A stretch of DNA of 64,000 nt from Youxingia wuxianensis (GTDB taxonomy: Bacteria > Bacillota > Clostridia > Oscillospirales > Ruminococcaceae), in the NCBI RefSeq assembly GCF_014385085.1, contig NZ_JACRTD010000007.1, forward strand, positions 96,099-160,098. The letters are read 5' to 3'. Under the pieces are notes generated by a model, which ran no database searches, had not been told where the DNA came from, and saw nothing but the letters and a program-made list of their open reading frames with translations. How positions within the stretch are numbered: the first letter of the stretch is position 1; every line of letters begins with the position of its first letter. This document shows positions 25,171 through 34,018 of the stretch, one piece after another. Made by a program: the position numbers and the translations under genes.

Positions 25171-27477
25171 TTGATAAAACTTTATGATACGGGGGCTTAT
25201 CTGGTAGACGGAAGGGAGCTTATTGCCGACGACCAAAACGCCCAGGCCAAATTAAGCTCCCTGATAGGGAAGGCTCCCTCCAAGGAAGAAGCGGCAAAAA
25301 ATACGATTGCCTATTCCATTTTAAAGGCCCACAACACAGGAAAAGACATGGACAACCTGAAGATTAAATTTGACGCTCTGGTTTCCCACGATATCACCTA
25401 TGTAGGAATTGTCCAAACGGCCCGCGCCAGCGGGCTGGAGAAATTCCCGCTGCCTTATGTGCTCACCAACTGCCACAACAGCTTGTGCGCCGTAGGAGGC
25501 ACTATCAATGAAGATGACCATATGTTTGGCCTCTCCGCCGCCAAAAAGTACGGCGGGATTTATGTGCCGGCTCATCAGGCGGTTCTCCATCAGTATATGC
25601 GGGAGATGATGAGCGGCTGCGGAAAAATGCTGCTGGGCTCTGACAGCCATACCCGTTACGGCGCCTTGGGAACAATGGCCATTGGAGAAGGGGGACCGGA
25701 GCTGGTAAAACAGCTGCTGGATAAAACCTATGACGTAAAACGTCCGGGCGTGGTGGCGGTTTATCTTACCGGGAAGCCCCAGATAGGGGTAGGTCCCCAG
25801 GATGTGGCTATCGCCATTATCGGTGCAGTGTTCGCCAAGGGCTATGTGAAAAATAAAGTGATGGAATTTGTCGGGGATGGAATTAAAAATCTTGGCGTGG
25901 AATACCGCAATGGGATCGATGTAATGACCACCGAAACCACCTGTTTGTCCTCCATCTGGGCAACCGATGAGCAGGTAGAGGATTACTATGCCATCCATGG
26001 GCGCAAGGACCAGTATAAAAAACTCTCCCCAGGGCAAGTAGCTTATTATGACGGGGTGGTTTATGTGGATCTGTCCACCATTAAACCTATGATCGCTATG
26101 CCTTTCCATCCAAGCAACGCCTATGAGATTGACCAGCTCAACGCCAATCTGGAGGATATTTTGGCGCTGGTAGAAGAAACGGGAAGAAAACAAATCGACA
26201 ATCCCAATATCCGCTTTACCCTCCGTGACAAGATCAAAGACGGCCGCTTGCTGGTGGATCAGGGCGTCATTGCCGGATGTGCCGGAGGCACCTATGACAA
26301 TATCTGCGATGCGGCGGATATTTTAGCGGGCCATTCCATCGGGGTGGATGAGTTTGCGTTAAGCGTTTATCCAGCCAGTCAGCCGATTTTTATCCGTTTG
26401 GTAGATAACGGAGCGATTTCTAAACTCATGTCTGCAGGCGCTACTGTGCGTTCCGCTTTCTGCGGTCCATGCTTCGGCGCAGGGGACGTACCGGCCAATG
26501 GGGGCTTGAGTATCCGCCACAGTACCAGAAACTTCCCCAACCGGGAGGGCTCCAAACCAGGCAGCGGCCAGATTGCTTCGGTTGCTTTGATGGATGCTCG
26601 TTCCATCGCGGCCACCGCCTTAAACAAAGGAGTGCTGACCCCGGCTACCGACGTTGATTGTAACTTTACCAAACCCAAATATTATTTTAACGGCCAGGTC
26701 TATGAAAACCGGGTATACCATGGCTGGGGAAATCCAGATCCCTCCCATGAACTGAAGTTTGGACCGAATATTGCCGATTGGCCGGCCATGTCCCCGCTGA
26801 CAGACCATCTGCTGCTGGGAGTAGCGTCCTTTATTACCGACCCGGTAACCACGACCGACGAGCTCATTCCGTCTGGGGAGACCTCTTCTTACCGTTCCAA
26901 CCCGTTTAAACTGGCGGAATTTACCCTCTCCAGAAAGGATCCGGATTACGTTGGGACGGCCAAGAAGATCCATGACTGTGAGAAAAAGCGTCTTGACGGC
27001 GGCCTGCCTCTGAGCGAGGAACCTCTTTATCATTTGGTTTCTTTAATTAAAACAATTCCCGGCAGCGAAAATGTGAGGGAAGAAGCCAAAAAAGGAGAGA
27101 TCGGGATCGGCTCCTTAGTATATGCAGTAAAACCGGGGGATGGTTCCGCCCGGGAACAGGCTGCCTCCTGTCAGAAGGTATTGGGCGGCTGGGCAAATAT
27201 TGCCAAAGAATACGCAACCAAACGCTATCGCTCCAACTTGATCAACTGGGGGATGCTTCCTCTTTTGATTGAGGGTGAGCCGGTGTTTGGAAAATACGAT
27301 TGGATTTTCCTGCCGTTTATCCGCAAGGCGATTGAGGAAAAGAAAGAAAAAATCCAGGCGTATGCCTTGGTGGGAGATCAAGTGCGGCCGTTTATTGTAA
27401 CATTAGGGGATCTTACAGACGACGAAAGGGAGATTATCCTTTCCGGCTGCCTGATCAATTACTATAAAAATCATTAA
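25171..27477 (+). CDS. aconitase-family hydratase
   Basis: 768 residues. The conserved active-site stretch [20 protein letters not shown] (about 163-182), the glycine-rich GCAGGTYDN and the FCGPCFGAG segment (about 430-438) mark the aconitase superfamily, with cysteines for a 4Fe-4S cluster. It belongs to the clostridial hydratase branch of about 750-770 residues and not to standard AcnA/B or the small LeuCD proteins. The substrate is unknown. The start is TTG at 25171, fixed by AAAGGAGAG 8 bp upstream. Single gene with two terminators after it. Confidence 0.85.
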   Translation: MIKLYDTGAYLVDGRELIADDQNAQAKLSSLIGKAPSKEEAAKNTIAYSILKAHNTGKDMDNLKIKFDALVSHDITYVGIVQTARASGLEKFPLPYVLTNCHNSLCAVGGTINEDDHMFGLSAAKKYGGIYVPAHQAVLHQYMREMMSGCGKMLLGSDSHTRYGALGTMAIGEGGPELVKQLLDKTYDVKRPGVVAVYLTGKPQIGVGPQDVAIAIIGAVFAKGYVKNKVMEFVGDGIKNLGVEYRNGIDVMTTETTCLSSIWATDEQVEDYYAIHGRKDQYKKLSPGQVAYYDGVVYVDLSTIKPMIAMPFHPSNAYEIDQLNANLEDILALVEETGRKQIDNPNIRFTLRDKIKDGRLLVDQGVIAGCAGGTYDNICDAADILAGHSIGVDEFALSVYPASQPIFIRLVDNGAISKLMSAGATVRSAFCGPCFGAGDVPANGGLSIRHSTRNFPNREGSKPGSGQIASVALMDARSIAATALNKGVLTPATDVDCNFTKPKYYFNGQVYENRVYHGWGNPDPSHELKFGPNIADWPAMSPLTDHLLLGVASFITDPVTTTDELIPSGETSSYRSNPFKLAEFTLSRKDPDYVGTAKKIHDCEKKRLDGGLPLSEEPLYHLVSLIKTIPGSENVREEAKKGEIGIGSLVYAVKPGDGSAREQAASCQKVLGGWANIAKEYATKRYRSNLINWGMLPLLIEGEPVFGKYDWIFLPFIRKAIEEKKEKIQAYALVGDQVRPFIVTLGDLTDDEREIILSGCLINYYKNH

Positions 27478-27481
27478 ACAG

Positions 27482-27514
27482 AAACGGGCGCTTCGCCAGG
27501 AAGCGCCCGTTTTC
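27482..27514 (+). terminator. hydratase terminator
   Basis: Perfect 10-bp stem ACGGGCGCTT (27484-27493) with its complement (27501-27510), then a T run. Confidence 0.85.
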
Positions 27515-27517
27515 AAT

Positions 27518-27553
27518 AAAAAAGCGGCGGGCATAACATGCTCGCCGCTTTTT
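27518..27553 (-). terminator. cyclophilin gene terminator
   Basis: Stem AGCGGCG/CGCCGCT (27523-27529 with 27543-27549) with flanking A and T tracts; on the minus strand it follows the stop of the PPIase gene. Confidence 0.75.
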
Positions 27554-27565
27554 ACCATTTGTTTT

Positions 27566-28336
27566 TTACAGGGTTTCTATAGTGATACTGTCAATAGTGA
27601 TATCCTCACTGGGTTTATTCTGTTCATCTCTTGCAGCGGAGGCGATCTGCTCCACCACATCCATTCCTTCGATCACCTGGCCGAAAACCGTGTCTTTGAA
27701 ATCATAGTTGGGAACGCCGCCTACCTCAAGATACTTGTCAATTACCTTGGTGGGGAAGCCGCCGTCGATCATTTCCTGGCCCAGTTCCTCAGAAATGCCA
27801 TTGTTCTGGATAATATAAAACTTGCTGTCGTTGGCGTCAGAAACGCCGTTATTGTTCATAGCGACCGCGCCGTTAAAATGCCACAAATTCAGGCTGTATT
27901 CATCGGCAAATTTACCGCTGTCAAAACTGCTTTCCCCGCCGTTGCCGGAATTTTCCGGGTCGCCGGTGCTGATACGTACGGTTGGGATCACCTCATAGAA
28001 TTTCAACCCGTTGTAGTATCCTTTTTCCGCCAAAGCAATCCAGTTTTCTACCGCTTTGGGAGCTTCTTTATCATACAGAGCGATTTTGATATCGCCGGCG
28101 CTGGTTTTTATAGTAGCAACTTTGGTTCCAGCAGCGGGAGTATCAAACTGGATCAAGTTAATGGAAGCCTCATCAATCTCTTCATTGTGGGCTTTGATCT
28201 CCTCCGGATCAGTGGGAATGGAAGCCGCCGGGACATCGCTTTCACTGGGCGCGGCGTCCTCGGGTTTGTCTCCGCAGGCGGTCAATAGCAGGGAGAGGGC
28301 CAAAACGGCACAAAGAAGTACGAATAATTTTTTCAC
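27566..28336 (-). CDS. lipoprotein peptidyl-prolyl cis-trans isomerase (cyclophilin)
   Basis: 256 residues. It has a lipoprotein signal peptide (MKKLFVLLCAVLALSLLLTAC, lipobox LLTAC, Cys21), an acidic linker, then a cyclophilin domain from about 75 (IKTSAGDIKIALYDKEAPKA). The fold has typical segments such as FYEVIPTVRISTGDPE and VFGQVIEGMDVVEQI. It would catalyse proline isomerisation in exported proteins on the outer face of the membrane. GTG start at 28336 with a GGAGG site. Confidence 0.92.
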   Translation of the reverse strand: MKKLFVLLCAVLALSLLLTACGDKPEDAAPSESDVPAASIPTDPEEIKAHNEEIDEASINLIQFDTPAAGTKVATIKTSAGDIKIALYDKEAPKAVENWIALAEKGYYNGLKFYEVIPTVRISTGDPENSGNGGESSFDSGKFADEYSLNLWHFNGAVAMNNNGVSDANDSKFYIIQNNGISEELGQEMIDGGFPTKVIDKYLEVGGVPNYDFKDTVFGQVIEGMDVVEQIASAARDEQNKPSEDITIDSITIETL

Positions 28337-28464
28337 AGTATTTTACCTCCAAATATATTTCACATAAAATTATTAAAATCAAACTTTGACTCTCCCTATT
28401 TTACCACAAATTCCTGTAAAATCAATCTATCCGCAAGAGAATTAACAATTTACAAACAAATTCA

Positions 28465-29374
28465 AGGCGGCAGCGATTTTTTAAACCGCTGCCGCCTGTT
28501 TCATTTTATTTGTTGTTGGTATTACATTGGACTATCCCTTTACATTAATTTAACTCTTTCCATCTATCTAAAAGTAACGTTTTTTTATTCTATCGAAGTA
28601 CTTAACAGTCCAATTAAGAGAAGTAGCTGATTTTTATTTTCGATAGAACATACTTTCAGTACCTGTCTGCCGCGGTTACTATCACAGCAAACCCGGACTT
28701 TCTTTACAATCCGGCGTCTTACGTTTACACTACTGTTTAGACATGAGAGTTTTTTGCCTGACCGGAATGGAATTTCTTTTCTCATGTGATACAAAATAGG
28801 ATCATATACTAAAAAGATATTCGCTATACATAGTTTATACAGTTTGCTTTGGGATACCAACACTGCTTTGGATATAAACTTCCGGCTAGGCACAGGCTGT
28901 TTTATGTTCTCATTTACATTTTTCGTTCTTAACAGAGATACCTCCGTCAGTCAACGAAATAGAAATGTACACGTTTAAAATTTCCTGTTGGGAGCCGCGG
29001 TATAAATCCGCCTATTTTAGATCCGGCATTATAGATTATTTGTCTTGCCTGGGATTAACTCACCTTTTCTCATAAACCTCTTCTTTCATAAGAACTTCTT
29101 CTTTGAACGAAAGTATTTACTTGCTAAGGAAATTAACTTAGAGTCACTACAAATAACTAAATTTTCGTTTATCTCATGGATACTAAACTTACTAACTTCG
29201 CATATACCACAGACGAAACAGAAACTATAATGCTACCTATCCCTGTTTTGCTTCCCTTACAGGCTACTCGCCGGCGTACAGTTCCTCAATGTAAATGAGA
29301 AACTGTGCTGTTCGGAGTACATGGGAACCACCGCCTTTCCTTTTCAGGTTGATTGTTCATCTTCCTTGTTTGTA
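28465..29374 (-). ncRNA. candidate large structured noncoding RNA (about 0.9 kb)
   Basis: No plausible protein is encoded on either strand, yet paired segments are abundant. A 14-nt segment (28907-28920) is perfectly complementary to 29288-29301, 368 nt away. Local perfect stems are 29106-29112/29163-29169, 28921-28927/28953-28959, 28832-28839/28873-28880, 28741-28748/28780-28787 and 28588-28597/28639-28648. The loop of the last stem (28607-28614) pairs with 28526-28533, a 3' pseudoknot. A consensus promoter precedes it, and an 11-bp hairpin (28465-28475/28487-28497) closes it. OLE, ROOL and GOLLD RNAs are possible relatives; I could not assign a class. Confidence 0.7.
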
Positions 29375-29379
29375 CTCTT

Positions 29380-29408
29380 ATTATATGCAAATATTTATAT
29401 ATTGTCAA
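29380..29408 (-). promoter_or_regulatory. consensus promoter of the large RNA
   Basis: On the minus strand TTGACA (29408-29403), exactly 17 bp, TATAAT (29385-29380). Both boxes are perfect matches. The predicted start is near 29374, and no ribosome site with a credible frame follows. Confidence 0.85.
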
Positions 29409-29466
29409 TAGGAATTTTTAACAATTCACATTTTTTATATATATTTTTAACAGTTATGAAAAATAA

Positions 29467-29495
29467 TTGACATTTTAATAAAGTTGCACTATCAT
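29467..29495 (+). promoter_or_regulatory. promoter of the DUF1292 gene
   Basis: TTGACA (29467-29472), 17 bp, TATCAT (29490-29495). It is divergent from the large-RNA promoter, with about 60 bp between the two -35 boxes. Confidence 0.75.
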
Positions 29496-29572
29496 ATATC
29501 TGTATAAAAGAGGAATAACAAAGAAAAATCCATATAACAAGGCATAACGCCGCAGTAAAGGAGAACAATATT

Positions 29573-29881
29573 ATGGCCCAAAGCGAATACGGAAACGATA
29601 TCCTTACCCTGGTCGATGAGGACGGACAGGAGCATGAGTTTGAGGTAGTGGATACCCTGGAGATGGGCGAGGAGCGCTATATGGCTTTGGTCGCCAGCTA
29701 TGACGATCCCCAGGAAACCCTCGAGGACGACGGGGAACTGGTTATCTTAAAAGTATTGGAAGACGAAGACGGAGAGGAATATCTGGAAGCGATCCAGGAG
29801 GAGGAAGAGTTTGATCAGGTAGCCGCTATTTTTATGGAGCGCCTGGAAGACGATTTCGACTTTAACGAAGAGGATGAATAA
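29573..29881 (+). CDS. DUF1292 family acidic protein
   Basis: 102 residues, strongly acidic, with the DUF1292 core ILTLVDEDGQEHEFEVVDTLE and the VILKVLEDEDGEEYLEAI strand pair. The YrzB-like family is conserved in Firmicutes, often near the DNA/RNA-processing genes yrrK and yrzL, and has no known function. An AAAGGAGAAC site precedes the ATG. It has its own promoter and is followed by the probable 6S RNA. Confidence 0.88.
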   Translation: MAQSEYGNDILTLVDEDGQEHEFEVVDTLEMGEERYMALVASYDDPQETLEDDGELVILKVLEDEDGEEYLEAIQEEEEFDQVAAIFMERLEDDFDFNEEDE

Positions 29882-29888
29882 ACAGTAA

Positions 29889-30064
29889 AACTTCCTGCTG
29901 TGTCCGACAGCCCTGCTTAAAATAATCCAACACACTGTTTAACGGGAGTCTGACTTCCGTGCTATGATTGCAGACCTCCCCATTTTGGGACGAAGGGAGC
30001 ATGAACCCACGGAGAGGACGTACCCACCTTGTCTTGGGACGGGGTTAGCAGCGAGCAGGACATC
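29889..30064 (+). ncRNA. ssrS: probable 6S RNA
   Basis: About 175 nt that folds as one long, interrupted rod. The closing stem is TCCTGCT (29893-29899) with AGCAGGA (30054-30060). The inner stems are CCGTG (29957-29961) with CACGG (30008-30012) and CTCCC (29976-29980) with GGGAG (29995-29999). A large unpaired middle recalls the promoter-mimicking bubble of 6S RNA. Length and layout fit; placement before tcdA recalls the small-RNA/tRNA-modification neighbourhood seen in clostridia. Family assignment rests on layout and memory, not on a covariance search. Confidence 0.55.
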
Positions 30065-30106
30065 GGCACCGCGGGATTTTTTCCGCCGGAAACTGAAAAT
30101 TTAAAA

Positions 30107-30137
30107 AATAAGGCGGAAAACTCCGCCTTATTTTTAT
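30107..30137 (+). terminator. terminator between the 6S-like RNA and tcdA
   Basis: Perfect 11-bp stem AATAAGGCGGA (30107-30117) with its complement (30122-30132), then a T run. The tcdA ribosome site begins 11 bp later, so tcdA may depend on read-through. Confidence 0.85.
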
Positions 30138-30160
30138 CCATAAAACAGGAGGACAAACCA

Positions 30161-30880
30161 TTGAATGACTGGCTCCAGCGCACCCGGCTGCTTTTAGGGG
30201 AGCAGGCTGTGGAAAAACTGAAAAATGCCAAAGTGGCCCTGCTGGGGCTGGGCGGAGTAGGCGGCGCCTGCGCGGAGGCTTTGTGCCGCGCTGGGATAGG
30301 GTCGCTTATGCTGGTGGACAACGACAAAGTGGAGATCAGCAACCTGAACCGGCAGACGGCGGCCACAAGGGAAACGATCGGCCAGGAAAAATGCCGGGTT
30401 ATGGGGGCGCGCTTAAAAGCGATCAACCCTGAGATTTCTCTTGTGCTGGAGAAGCGGTTTTATCTTCCCCAGGAAAGCGATTTTTTATATGACTGGGAAC
30501 CGGACTATGTGGTTGACGCCATCGATACGGTGACGGCCAAGCTCCATTTAGCCCAGCAGTGCTATGAGCGGGGGATACCGCTGATTATGTGCCTTGGCAC
30601 CGGCAACCGGCTGGATCCTGGAAAGCTGCGCCAGGGAAAAATGGAGGATACCGTCGGTTGCGGCTGTCCCCTTGCCAGGGTGATGCGCCGGGAACTGAAA
30701 AAGCGCGGCGTAGCAGGGCAGAATGTGGTATACTCCACGGAAGAACCAAAAAATGTGATCAGCGCGGCGAAGGATGGCCGTCACAGTCCGGCGAGCATTT
30801 CGTTTGTTCCGCCGGTAGCCGGGTATCTGATGGCCGCGGCGGTGGTAGGGGAGTTGACAGGATACAAATATGGGAAGTAG
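30161..30880 (+). CDS. tcdA: tRNA threonylcarbamoyladenosine dehydratase (TcdA/CsdL)
   Basis: 239 residues, an E1-like ThiF-fold enzyme that cyclises t6A to ct6A at tRNA position 37 using ATP. It begins MNDWLQRTRLLLGEQAVEKL; the nucleotide-binding loop is LGLGGVGGACAE (about 29-40), then DNDKVEISNLNRQ and a VVDAIDTVTAK strand. The start is a TTG at 30161, set by AGGAGG 8 bp upstream; an upstream in-frame extension to 30029 would run through the terminator. The 3' end overlaps the next gene by 11 bp. Confidence 0.93.
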   Translation: MNDWLQRTRLLLGEQAVEKLKNAKVALLGLGGVGGACAEALCRAGIGSLMLVDNDKVEISNLNRQTAATRETIGQEKCRVMGARLKAINPEISLVLEKRFYLPQESDFLYDWEPDYVVDAIDTVTAKLHLAQQCYERGIPLIMCLGTGNRLDPGKLRQGKMEDTVGCGCPLARVMRRELKKRGVAGQNVVYSTEEPKNVISAAKDGRHSPASISFVPPVAGYLMAAAVVGELTGYKYGK

Positions 30881-31592
30881 TATGCAGCAAATGATGGGAT
30901 ATATCCGCAAGGCGGTTACAGATTACCAGATGCTTTCTGATGGGGATAAGGTAGCGGTAGGCGTCAGCGGCGGGAAGGATTCCGTGGTGCTTTTGGCAGG
31001 GCTTGCCGGGGTGCGCCGGTATTTGGGAGTTGATTTTCAGCTGGAAGCGGTCACGTTGGATAATGGGTTTGCGGGTACGCCCATGGATTATTCTCCTCTC
31101 CAGGAGCTTTGCCGTCAGCTGGGAGTAGGGTACACTTTGAAAAGAACCGAGATCGGTTCGATTATCTTTGACGTGCGCCAGGAAGAAAACCCCTGCAGCC
31201 TGTGCGCCAGGATGCGCAGAGGCTGCCTGCATGATACCGCTAAAGCCCTTGGGTGCAACAAAATCGCCTTGGGGCACCATTTTGACGACGCAGTGGAAAC
31301 TTTTATGATGAACCTGTTTAACGAAGGGAGAATCGGATGTTTTTCTCCGGTGACCTACCTGTCCCGCAAAGACGTTACTGTAATCCGTCCGCTGATTTAC
31401 GCCCCGGAAAAGGAGATCCGCTCTGCACAGCGCAAAGCCGGTTTGCCGGTGGTAAAAAGCGCCTGTCCGGTGGATGGATGCACTAACCGCCAGTGGACAA
31501 AAGAGTTTTTAGCTAAGATGGAAAAAGAGCATAAAGGGATTACCAACCGAATTTTCGGCGCCATGAAACGGGGGCATATTTCCGGATGGTAA
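30870..31592 (+). CDS. TtcA-family PP-loop ATPase (tRNA 2-thiolation)
   Basis: 240 residues. The ATP PP-loop is GVSGGKDSVVLL (about 31-42), followed by CSLCARMRRG, a CxxC, and a second cysteine region KSACPVDGCTNRQW, matching the TtcA/TtuA group that thiolates tRNA using an Fe-S cluster. It overlaps tcdA by 11 bp and is translationally coupled, which supports a shared tRNA-modification role. ATG at 30870 (AGGA site) or, less likely, 30882. Confidence 0.85.
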   Translation: MGSSMQQMMGYIRKAVTDYQMLSDGDKVAVGVSGGKDSVVLLAGLAGVRRYLGVDFQLEAVTLDNGFAGTPMDYSPLQELCRQLGVGYTLKRTEIGSIIFDVRQEENPCSLCARMRRGCLHDTAKALGCNKIALGHHFDDAVETFMMNLFNEGRIGCFSPVTYLSRKDVTVIRPLIYAPEKEIRSAQRKAGLPVVKSACPVDGCTNRQWTKEFLAKMEKEHKGITNRIFGAMKRGHISGW

Positions 31593-31636
31593 CTCCTTTC
31601 AATAAATAAACCAAAGGAAAAGAAGGAGAGAGTAAA

Positions 31637-32182
31637 ATGAATGTATTGGCACTTTATTCCAGCCCGAGAAGAAACAGCAACTCCACTTTCCTATTAAAGG
31701 AAATAATGAGCGCCGTCAAGGAAAAAGGAGTACATACAACCACTGAATTTGATGTGGCGAAAATGAACATCAAAGGCTGCCAGGCGTGCGAAGGCTGCCA
31801 CAACCCCAAGGGAAACGGCGGGTGTGTGGTAAAAGACGATATGCAGCAGGTGCTGGCCGCAGTAAAACAGGCGGACTATATTTTTATGTCCACTCCCCTT
31901 TATTGGTGGAATATTTCCGCCCAGCTCAAAGCGGTGTTTGACCGTTTCTATTCCTTAAACAAGAAAAACGACCTGCAGGGGAAAACCATTCATCTGGTGA
32001 TCACCGGCGCCTCTGAGGAGGATGATATCGGTTATGAGCTGGTGAATAAAACCTTTATGGAAATCTGCGATTATATCGGCTGTGAGTTTAAAATCCTGAT
32101 AGTCAGCGGGGATGACAGCAATCCCGCCCAAAAAAATGAAAAGGCCATCGCCCAGGCCAAAGCCATTGGGGAAAGCCTTTAA
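31637..32182 (+). CDS. flavodoxin-like NAD(P)H-dependent oxidoreductase (iron-sulfur flavoprotein type)
   Basis: 181 residues with a flavodoxin fold. The phosphate-binding loop SSPRRNSNSTFLLKE (about 8-22) binds FMN. A cysteine cluster, CQACEGCHNPKGNGGC (about 49-64), could hold a 4Fe-4S cluster as in archaeal and clostridial iron-sulfur flavoproteins. PLYWWNISAQLKAVFDR matches the NADPH-dependent FMN reductase domain. GGAGAG site before the ATG. Substrate unknown. Confidence 0.88.
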   Translation: MNVLALYSSPRRNSNSTFLLKEIMSAVKEKGVHTTTEFDVAKMNIKGCQACEGCHNPKGNGGCVVKDDMQQVLAAVKQADYIFMSTPLYWWNISAQLKAVFDRFYSLNKKNDLQGKTIHLVITGASEEDDIGYELVNKTFMEICDYIGCEFKILIVSGDDSNPAQKNEKAIAQAKAIGESL

Positions 32183-32186
32183 AATG

Positions 32187-32220
32187 AAAAAGACGCCGGT
32201 CTAGCCGGCGTCTTTTATTT
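32187..32220. terminator. bidirectional terminator
   Basis: Perfect 12-bp stem (32188-32199 with 32205-32216) flanked by A and T runs. The stop codon of the zinc-ribbon gene (32215-32217) lies inside it. Confidence 0.85.
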
Positions 32221-32385
32221 TTGCAGATACAAAGCAATTTGTCCGCACACAGGACACACCCCTGCGGCAATCTCCCCCGGCTTTGTCCGGCCGGGTTCCA
32301 GTTTAAGAGCACCATAAGTATTTACCTTTATTTTGTAGCCTTCCGCCATTTTTTGATGGCAGGAAGGACACATACGTTCATTCAT
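32215..32385 (-). CDS. small zinc-ribbon protein
   Basis: 56 residues starting MNERMCPSCHQKMAEGYK, with a second knuckle GVCPVCGQIALYLQ. The two CxxC pairs (residues 6-9 and 44-47) would bind one zinc. A basic/Gly loop separates them. No known family was recognised with certainty; similar small proteins are usually annotated as hypothetical zinc ribbons. It starts 12 bp after the stop of the CNNM/CorC gene and is likely co-transcribed. Too short for usual gene-length cut-offs. Confidence 0.75.
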   Translation of the reverse strand: MNERMCPSCHQKMAEGYKIKVNTYGALKLEPGRTKPGEIAAGVCPVCGQIALYLQK

Positions 32386-32397
32386 AAAACCATTCCC

Positions 32398-33735
32398 CTA
32401 CTCCGCTGTGTCTTCGTCCTCCGGCTCCTTGGGAAGCAGTTCTGCCCGGACTCGGGCGATTCGGCGGTCCTCCACCAAAAGGACGGTAAATTTTGCGCCT
32501 CCTACTTCTACGCATGGATGCTCGTCTGGAGCGGGGATACGTTCTAAAATTTCAGTAAGCAGTCCGCCGATGGTATCATAATCGGAATCTTCCGGCAGCT
32601 CGATATCCAGCAGACGCTCGGTTTCATCAATAGACAGGGTGCCGTCGATGGCGTAAACCCCTTGCGCCAGCTCAAAGACCTCTTCCTCCTCGCTGTCATA
32701 TTCATCCTGAATATTGCCCACGATCGACTCCAAAAGGTCCTCCATGCTTACAATGCCTGCCGTTCCCCCGTATTCATCTACCGCCACAGCGATCTGCACC
32801 TTCTGGAGTTTAAACTGGGCAAACAGGTCTACGCATTTCATCCCTTCCGGGACAAACAGCGCCCGGCGCATATAGTTTTGGGCGCAGAATCCCTCTTCGT
32901 TTTTCCCAATCAGGCACAGCAGATCCTTTACGTACAGCAGTCCGATAATATCGTCGATATCGTCGCCGTACACCGGGATACGGGAGTATCCGCTGTCAAT
33001 GGCCAAAGCGGTAATATCGTGCAGAGGAGCGGTTTTGGGGACTGCTATGAGCTCGGTACGGTGAGTCATAATCTCAGAAACCGTACGGTCATCGAACTCA
33101 AAGATATTGTTAATCATATCTTTTTCGCTCTGTTCGATCTGCCCCTTTTCATTTCCCACATCCACCATCAGGCGGATTTCCTCCTCCGTAACCGGTTCAG
33201 GCTCTTCTTGTTCATGCACCCCCAGCAGGGCGGCAAGCCCTTTGGAAACGGCGGTATTTAACAGGACGAACGGTTTGCACAGGCAGGAAAAAAACCAGCA
33301 CAGCCGGGCCAAGGAACGGGAAACCCCCTCCGGATAACGACAGGCGATCCGATAGGGCAGCCGATCGCAAAAAATGCCGCACGCCAGCACGACCGCCACA
33401 GTGGAAAGAAGAATTAATATTAGACTGGACGCAGGCCCTGCGCCGTCCATCAGACGGGTACGAAGCGCCAGGCGCAGTATCGTAAGGCAGCCGGCAGTAG
33501 CGATAATAACCGTACAGATCAGTTTTGCAAGTTTAATCCCATCAAAAAAATCAGAGGGGCGTTTTAAAAGCTTGAAGATGAAACGCTCGATCTTCTCCTG
33601 AGAAGAAGACATTTTTTTTACCTTACTGTCGCTCAGAGCAGTAAGAGCAGTGCTGCCTGCGGTAAGCAGGGCATTGATTAACAAGAAAACGATAATTAAA
33701 AACAAATACGCAGTCAAATTGCCGTCGGGGTCCAT
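32398..33735 (-). CDS. CNNM/CorC family transporter-like protein (hemolysin family)
   Basis: 445 residues: a DUF21 membrane domain with about four helices (1-190), a CBS pair (about 200-330, containing IMTHRTELIAVPKTAPLHDI and DIIGLLYVKDL), and a C-terminal CorC_HlyC domain with GTLSIDETERLLDIELPE. The family exports Mg2+/Co2+ or confers metal resistance. The ATG at 33735 follows GGAGGAACG; the 50-residue upstream extension has no ribosome site and is rejected. Confidence 0.9.
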   Translation of the reverse strand: MDPDGNLTAYLFLIIVFLLINALLTAGSTALTALSDSKVKKMSSSQEKIERFIFKLLKRPSDFFDGIKLAKLICTVIIATAGCLTILRLALRTRLMDGAGPASSLILILLSTVAVVLACGIFCDRLPYRIACRYPEGVSRSLARLCWFFSCLCKPFVLLNTAVSKGLAALLGVHEQEEPEPVTEEEIRLMVDVGNEKGQIEQSEKDMINNIFEFDDRTVSEIMTHRTELIAVPKTAPLHDITALAIDSGYSRIPVYGDDIDDIIGLLYVKDLLCLIGKNEEGFCAQNYMRRALFVPEGMKCVDLFAQFKLQKVQIAVAVDEYGGTAGIVSMEDLLESIVGNIQDEYDSEEEEVFELAQGVYAIDGTLSIDETERLLDIELPEDSDYDTIGGLLTEILERIPAPDEHPCVEVGGAKFTVLLVEDRRIARVRAELLPKEPEDEDTAE

Positions 33736-34018
33736 GAAGCGTTCCTCCCGTATTTCTAAGGTTTTAGTCCCACTAAAATCTGTATTTAATATACCCATTT
33801 TAAGTACAATTGTCAATTTTACTTGGAAAGAGGGCAGAATATTAGAAAAATCTCGGTAACTCCCTTGTATTTTACAGGAAATCATATTTACAACCGGGGG
33901 TAAAGGTGATAAAATCTATAAGGATAGGTGCCTGTCTGTTTTATGGTTAAGAAGGCAGGAAAATCTAATATTTTACTAATCCTAATTAGTATAAATTTTT
34001 TAGGGAGGAAGATATAAC

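Noticed and set aside
28585..28893. A 102-residue open frame on the minus strand within the noncoding tract
   Set aside because: It has no recognisable family or ribosome site and lies across several perfect RNA stems; the pairing explains the conservation-like structure better.
29045..29230. A 61-residue open frame on the plus strand in the same tract
   Set aside because: Low-complexity, Leu/Asn/Phe-rich, no ribosome site, antisense to the structured RNA.
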